In this document: piece by piece, positions 6,922-8,604 of the stretch
Layout of the letters: each line of letters starts with the position of its first letter
How positions within the stretch are numbered: position 1 is the stretch's first letter
Origin: an uncultured Lachnospiraceae bacterium
Lineage (GTDB): Bacteria; Bacillota; Clostridia; Lachnospirales; Lachnospiraceae
DNA length: 8,604 bases
Assembly (NCBI GenBank): GCA_947382415.1
Contig: CANCYO010000094.1
Coordinates: 1-8,604 of the forward strand
Direction: 5' to 3'
Notes under the pieces: generated by a model
What the model saw: only the letters and a program-made list of their open reading frames with translations
Told to the model about the DNA's origin: nothing
Databases searched by the model: none
Program-made: the position numbers and the translations under genes

Positions 6922-7212
6922 TTATGCCTCGTCCTGTCTAACGCACAAGAATCTGATGACATTGTCCATGATGCGGACACGGCTCTCGATCTCTGCGGGA
7001 GCTGTGCTCTCAGCCTCAAACCTGATGAAATAGTAGAAAGCTTCTTTCATCTTCTGAACTTCGTAGGCGAGTCTCTTCTTGCCCCACTCGTCCACCTCTG
7101 TAATGGTACCGCCGAATCTCTCAACAAGAGCCTTGCACTTGTCCACAACTGCAGCTCTCTCGTCATCTTCGATCTTAGCGCTGACCACAACGGCTAATTC
7201 ATACTTGTTCAT
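6922..7212 (-). CDS. rpsF: 30S ribosomal protein S6
   Basis: This 96-residue protein has the ferredoxin-like fold of S6. Visible features are MNKYELAVVVSAKIEDDE, the segment VERFGGTITEVDEWGKKRLAYEVQK with the family signature around WGKKRLAY, the FYYFIRFEA strand, and a final region RIMDNVIRFLCVRQDEA. S6 binds S18 in the small-subunit platform. I placed the start at 7212, where AGGAGG lies nine bases upstream. The frame is open to 7431, but the extra residues are the antisense of the DUF951 gene and of the promoter. It leads the rpsF-ssb-rpsR operon, which in other bacteria can be autoregulated by the S6:S18 pair binding the leader mRNA. Confidence 0.96.
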   Translation of the reverse strand: MNKYELAVVVSAKIEDDERAAVVDKCKALVERFGGTITEVDEWGKKRLAYEVQKMKEAFYYFIRFEAESTAPAEIESRVRIMDNVIRFLCVRQDEA

Positions 7213-7239
7213 GCTTTGTTTCCTCCTTTTGGTCTCTGG

Positions 7240-7257
7240 CCCACCTCTGCGTGTGAG
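7240..7257 (-). promoter_or_regulatory. Candidate small hairpin in the rpsF leader
   Basis: In the rpsF leader, CTCAC (7253-7257, minus strand) can pair with GTGGG (7240-7244) around an eight-base loop, ACGCAGAG. Many bacteria carry an S6:S18-binding leader at this position. The stem is short and I cannot confirm the conserved motif of that RNA family, so this is only a candidate. Confidence 0.2.
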
Positions 7258-7285
7258 CAAGGAAATTTGTATATCACGAAGATTT

Positions 7286-7314
7286 ATATTAACATGAAAC
7301 CCCAATAAATGCAA
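7286..7314 (-). promoter_or_regulatory. Promoter of the rpsF-ssb-rpsR operon
   Basis: On the minus strand, -35 TTGCAT (7309-7314) and -10 TAATAT (7286-7291) have a 17-base spacer. Transcription would start near 7279 and leave a leader of about 67 bases before rpsF. The promoter lies just past the DUF951 stop codon (7320-7322), so the ribosomal operon can be made independently of the genes upstream. Confidence 0.65.
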
Positions 7315-7319
7315 GGGTT

Positions 7320-7493
7320 TTACAGAATTTGCCTGATATTTTTTTCCAACAGCCTGCGCGCAATCATGATCTGATGGCCACATCCTCTGCATTTTAAGCG
7401 AAAATCCGCGCCCACGCGCAGTACCTCCCACTCGCTGCTCCCACAGGGATGCTGCTTTTTCAGCTTCAATACATCTCCTACATGGATATCCAT
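7320..7493 (-). CDS. DUF951 family small protein
   Basis: This 57-residue protein starts MDIHVGDVLKLKKQHPCGS and continues with EWEVLRVGADFRLKCRGCGHQIMIARRLLEK. The HPCG motif and the C35-x-x-C38-G-H group give a zinc-ribbon-like set of ligands (C17, C35, C38, H40), typical of DUF951. The family's function is unknown. A homologue also lies near the rpsF operon in Bacillus subtilis (yyzM, from memory). The start at 7493 follows AAGGAG by seven bases; the frame continues upstream to 7526 but would absorb this site. It begins 14 bases after the YdcF-like gene stops and is probably cotranscribed with it. Confidence 0.88.
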   Translation of the reverse strand: MDIHVGDVLKLKKQHPCGSSEWEVLRVGADFRLKCRGCGHQIMIARRLLEKNIRQIL

Positions 7494-7507
7494 AAAATCA
7501 CTCCTTC

Positions 7508-8365
7508 TCACAAATTTCCCGCGCAAAAATCCTTTGCCATGCCGAAAAACTCCCGCAAAAGATTGTTGGGCAGCATAGTCGGATAAGAATCCGCCGCCAG
7601 TCCCTCCACATGGACATATCCTTTCTTTTGGGCAATCTTCATCGCCCGGTATACATGGAAATTGTTGGTCACGATCACCACCCGGTCCTGTGTCCTGTCG
7701 AGGAGATTGGCACTGAACTCCAGATTTTCATTGGTATCTGTGGAAGCGCCCTCCTGCAGGATCCTCTCCGGCTCTATGCCTGCCGCCTGCAGATACCCGG
7801 CCATTCCCTCAGCCTCTGATATAGGTTCATCGCTGCCCTGCCCGCCGGATACCACCACCTTCGTGTCCGGATTATCTTTCAGATAGGCCAGCGCCGCATC
7901 CAGACGCTTCGCCAGCACATAACTGGGGCCTCCGTTTTTCCACTGCGCGCCCAGCACGATCACCACATCCGCTCCCGGCTTCGCACGCTGCCCAAAGCCG
8001 CTGAAGATCAAACCCTCCACACACACAAACAAAAGCATTCCCAACAAGGCCACCGTCAGGAATCCTCTTCTGATCCATTTGGGAATGCGCTCTGCCTTCT
8101 CCGGACACAAAAACAAATATGACATTCCCGTCAATCCCAGGGCGATCACTCCCCAGATCAGAAAGAACAAGGTTCCATATCCCATAAAAAACAAGATACT
8201 CAGACAATACAACATACAGAGTGCCGCCAAAATGCCTGTCAGCGCTCCCGCCGCAATCCTTACTCCGGATATTCTCTTTCGCCCTCTCCTGTCCAGCCGG
8301 ATGATCTTCCGCGTCTGTTCAAAGGGTATTAAATTAGTCTCTTTCCTGCGCTTTCGTAATTTCAT
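7508..8365 (-). CDS. YdcF/ElyC/SanA-family (DUF218) membrane protein
   Basis: This 285-residue protein has a basic cytoplasmic N-terminus (1-33), three predicted membrane segments (about 36-60, 63-86 and 101-122), and a DUF218 domain from about 132 to 280. Family motifs are visible: VVIVLGAQ (134-141), VVVSGGQG (170-177), the SEAEGMAGYL acidic helix, STDTNEN (208-214), VTNNFHVYRA and the late YPTMLPNN segment. Relatives are linked to envelope functions such as handling of lipid-linked cell-wall precursors (ElyC) or vancomycin resistance at high temperature (SanA), but the reaction is not settled. The domain is probably outside the membrane after the third segment. The ATG at 8365 has no ribosome binding site and lies at the predicted transcription start. 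The next in-frame Met is residue 51, inside the first membrane segment, so 8365 is the sensible start. Confidence 0.9.
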   Translation of the reverse strand: MKLRKRRKETNLIPFEQTRKIIRLDRRGRKRISGVRIAAGALTGILAALCMLYCLSILFFMGYGTLFFLIWGVIALGLTGMSYLFLCPEKAERIPKWIRRGFLTVALLGMLLFVCVEGLIFSGFGQRAKPGADVVIVLGAQWKNGGPSYVLAKRLDAALAYLKDNPDTKVVVSGGQGSDEPISEAEGMAGYLQAAGIEPERILQEGASTDTNENLEFSANLLDRTQDRVVIVTNNFHVYRAMKIAQKKGYVHVEGLAADSYPTMLPNNLLREFFGMAKDFCAGNL

Positions 8366-8371
8366 ACCAAC

Positions 8372-8401
8372 ACTATAGCATAGAAAACCTCAGGTTCTCA
8401 A
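8372..8401 (-). promoter_or_regulatory. Extended -10 promoter of the YdcF-like gene, predicting a leaderless mRNA
   Basis: On the minus strand, -35 TTGAGA (8396-8401), an 18-base spacer, and an extended -10 TGCTATAGT (TATAGT at 8372-8377) are present. Only six bases (GTTGGT) separate the -10 from the ATG at 8365, so the expected first transcribed base is the A of the ATG or very close to it. Confidence 0.6.
8383..8399. promoter_or_regulatory. Possible operator palindrome in the YdcF promoter spacer
   Basis: AACCT-C-AGGTT (8386-8396) is a perfect inverted repeat. Two further matching pairs beyond one mismatch (GA at 8383-8384, TC at 8398-8399) extend it to 17 bases. It sits between the -35 and -10 of the minus-strand promoter and near the -35 of the divergent sirtuin promoter, where a bound repressor could act on both. 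No regulator is identified. Confidence 0.3.
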
Positions 8402-8408
8402 TAAAACC

Positions 8409-8437
8409 TTTCTTAAGATTTTATAATATGATATAAT
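8409..8437 (+). promoter_or_regulatory. Promoter of the sirtuin gene
   Basis: A perfect extended -10 (TGATATAAT, hexamer at 8432-8437) lies 17 bases after a weak -35 (TTTCTT, 8409-8414). A second TATAAT lies at 8422-8427. The -35 elements of this promoter and of the divergent YdcF promoter are only seven bases apart. Confidence 0.55.
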
Positions 8438-8516
8438 GAATTTCTAAAGAACACCCGTTAAAGCAGCAAATTTTTGGAAATGCAGGAAAATGATCTCCGG
8501 AAAGGAAGGAAAAGTC

Positions 8517-8604
8517 ATGACAGAAGCAGTTCGGGAATTAAATCAGATCATCAATCAGTATGACAATATTGTTTTTTTCGGGGGCGCCGGCGTATCCACC
8601 GAGA
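8517..8604 (+). CDS. Sir2-family NAD-dependent protein deacetylase, N-terminal part only
   Basis: The first 29 codons read MTEAVRELNQIINQYDNIVF and then FGGAGVSTE, where the window ends. The GAG-V-S motif is the start of the NAD-binding GAGxS segment that opens every sirtuin (normally continuing SGIPDFR). Sirtuins remove acyl groups from lysine using NAD. AGGAAGG at 8503-8509, seven bases before the ATG, supports the start. The gene is transcribed away from the YdcF-like gene. The 3' part, including the catalytic His and zinc cysteines, lies outside the window. Confidence 0.9.
   Translation, partial: MTEAVRELNQIINQYDNIVFFGGAGVSTE

Noticed and set aside
7213..7431. N-terminal extension of S6 up to 7431
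   Set aside because: It would cross the rpsF promoter and antisense DUF951; the strong AGGAGG and the normal S6 length support 7212.
1..8604. CRISPR array, tRNA, rRNA, complete insertion sequence or integrase
   Set aside because: No spaced direct repeats, tRNA-like cloverleaf, transposase motif or terminal inverted repeats were seen; the scar at about 1000 is the only hint of mobility.

Overview
The window looks like the chromosome of a Gram-positive anaerobe of the class Clostridia, most likely Lachnospiraceae. The reasons are the rpsF-ssb-rpsR operon beside a DUF951 gene, strong AGGAGG-type ribosome binding sites, sigma-A-like promoters, and a large secreted beta-helix protein of a kind common in gut Clostridia. 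The genus cannot be named from this sequence.

Left part (1-2520): an accessory, partly decayed region. It opens with an AT-rich gene on the minus strand for a regulator that joins an XRE helix-turn-helix to a flavin-binding-type split-barrel domain. Next come two genes that face away from each other and both lack their 5' ends, meeting at a scar near 995-1008. They are the C-terminal remnant of an unrecognised protein (minus) and an XRE-membrane regulator without its first helix (plus). The regulator runs in frame into a lipoprotein signal peptide. The lipoprotein is then interrupted at a run of seven T, and its remaining 97 codons lie in the +1 frame. A small intact XRE regulator with a TTG start follows, ending at a hairpin terminator.

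Middle part (2564-6030): one minus-strand gene for a 1129-residue secreted protein. It has a signal peptide, an Asp-rich linker, four diverged modules of about 250 residues predicted to be beta-helical, and a Glu/Lys/Asn repeat inserted in the last module. No cell-wall anchor is visible. It has its own promoter.

Right part (6079-8604): conserved core. On the minus strand lie the S6, SSB and S18 genes, with a promoter before rpsF and a strong terminator after rpsR. Upstream of them, on the same strand, are a DUF951 zinc-ribbon-like gene and a YdcF/DUF218 membrane protein gene whose promoter predicts an almost leaderless mRNA. The window ends in the first 29 codons of a divergent plus-strand sirtuin-type deacetylase gene.

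The left region and the large surface gene sit beside the ribosomal operon as variable cargo. The most unusual points are the four-module secreted protein, the double-truncation scar with fusion and UUU-UGA frameshift, the HTH/split-barrel regulator and the leaderless YdcF promoter. I see no complete mobile element, CRISPR array, tRNA or rRNA. All functional calls are by reading, with no database search.
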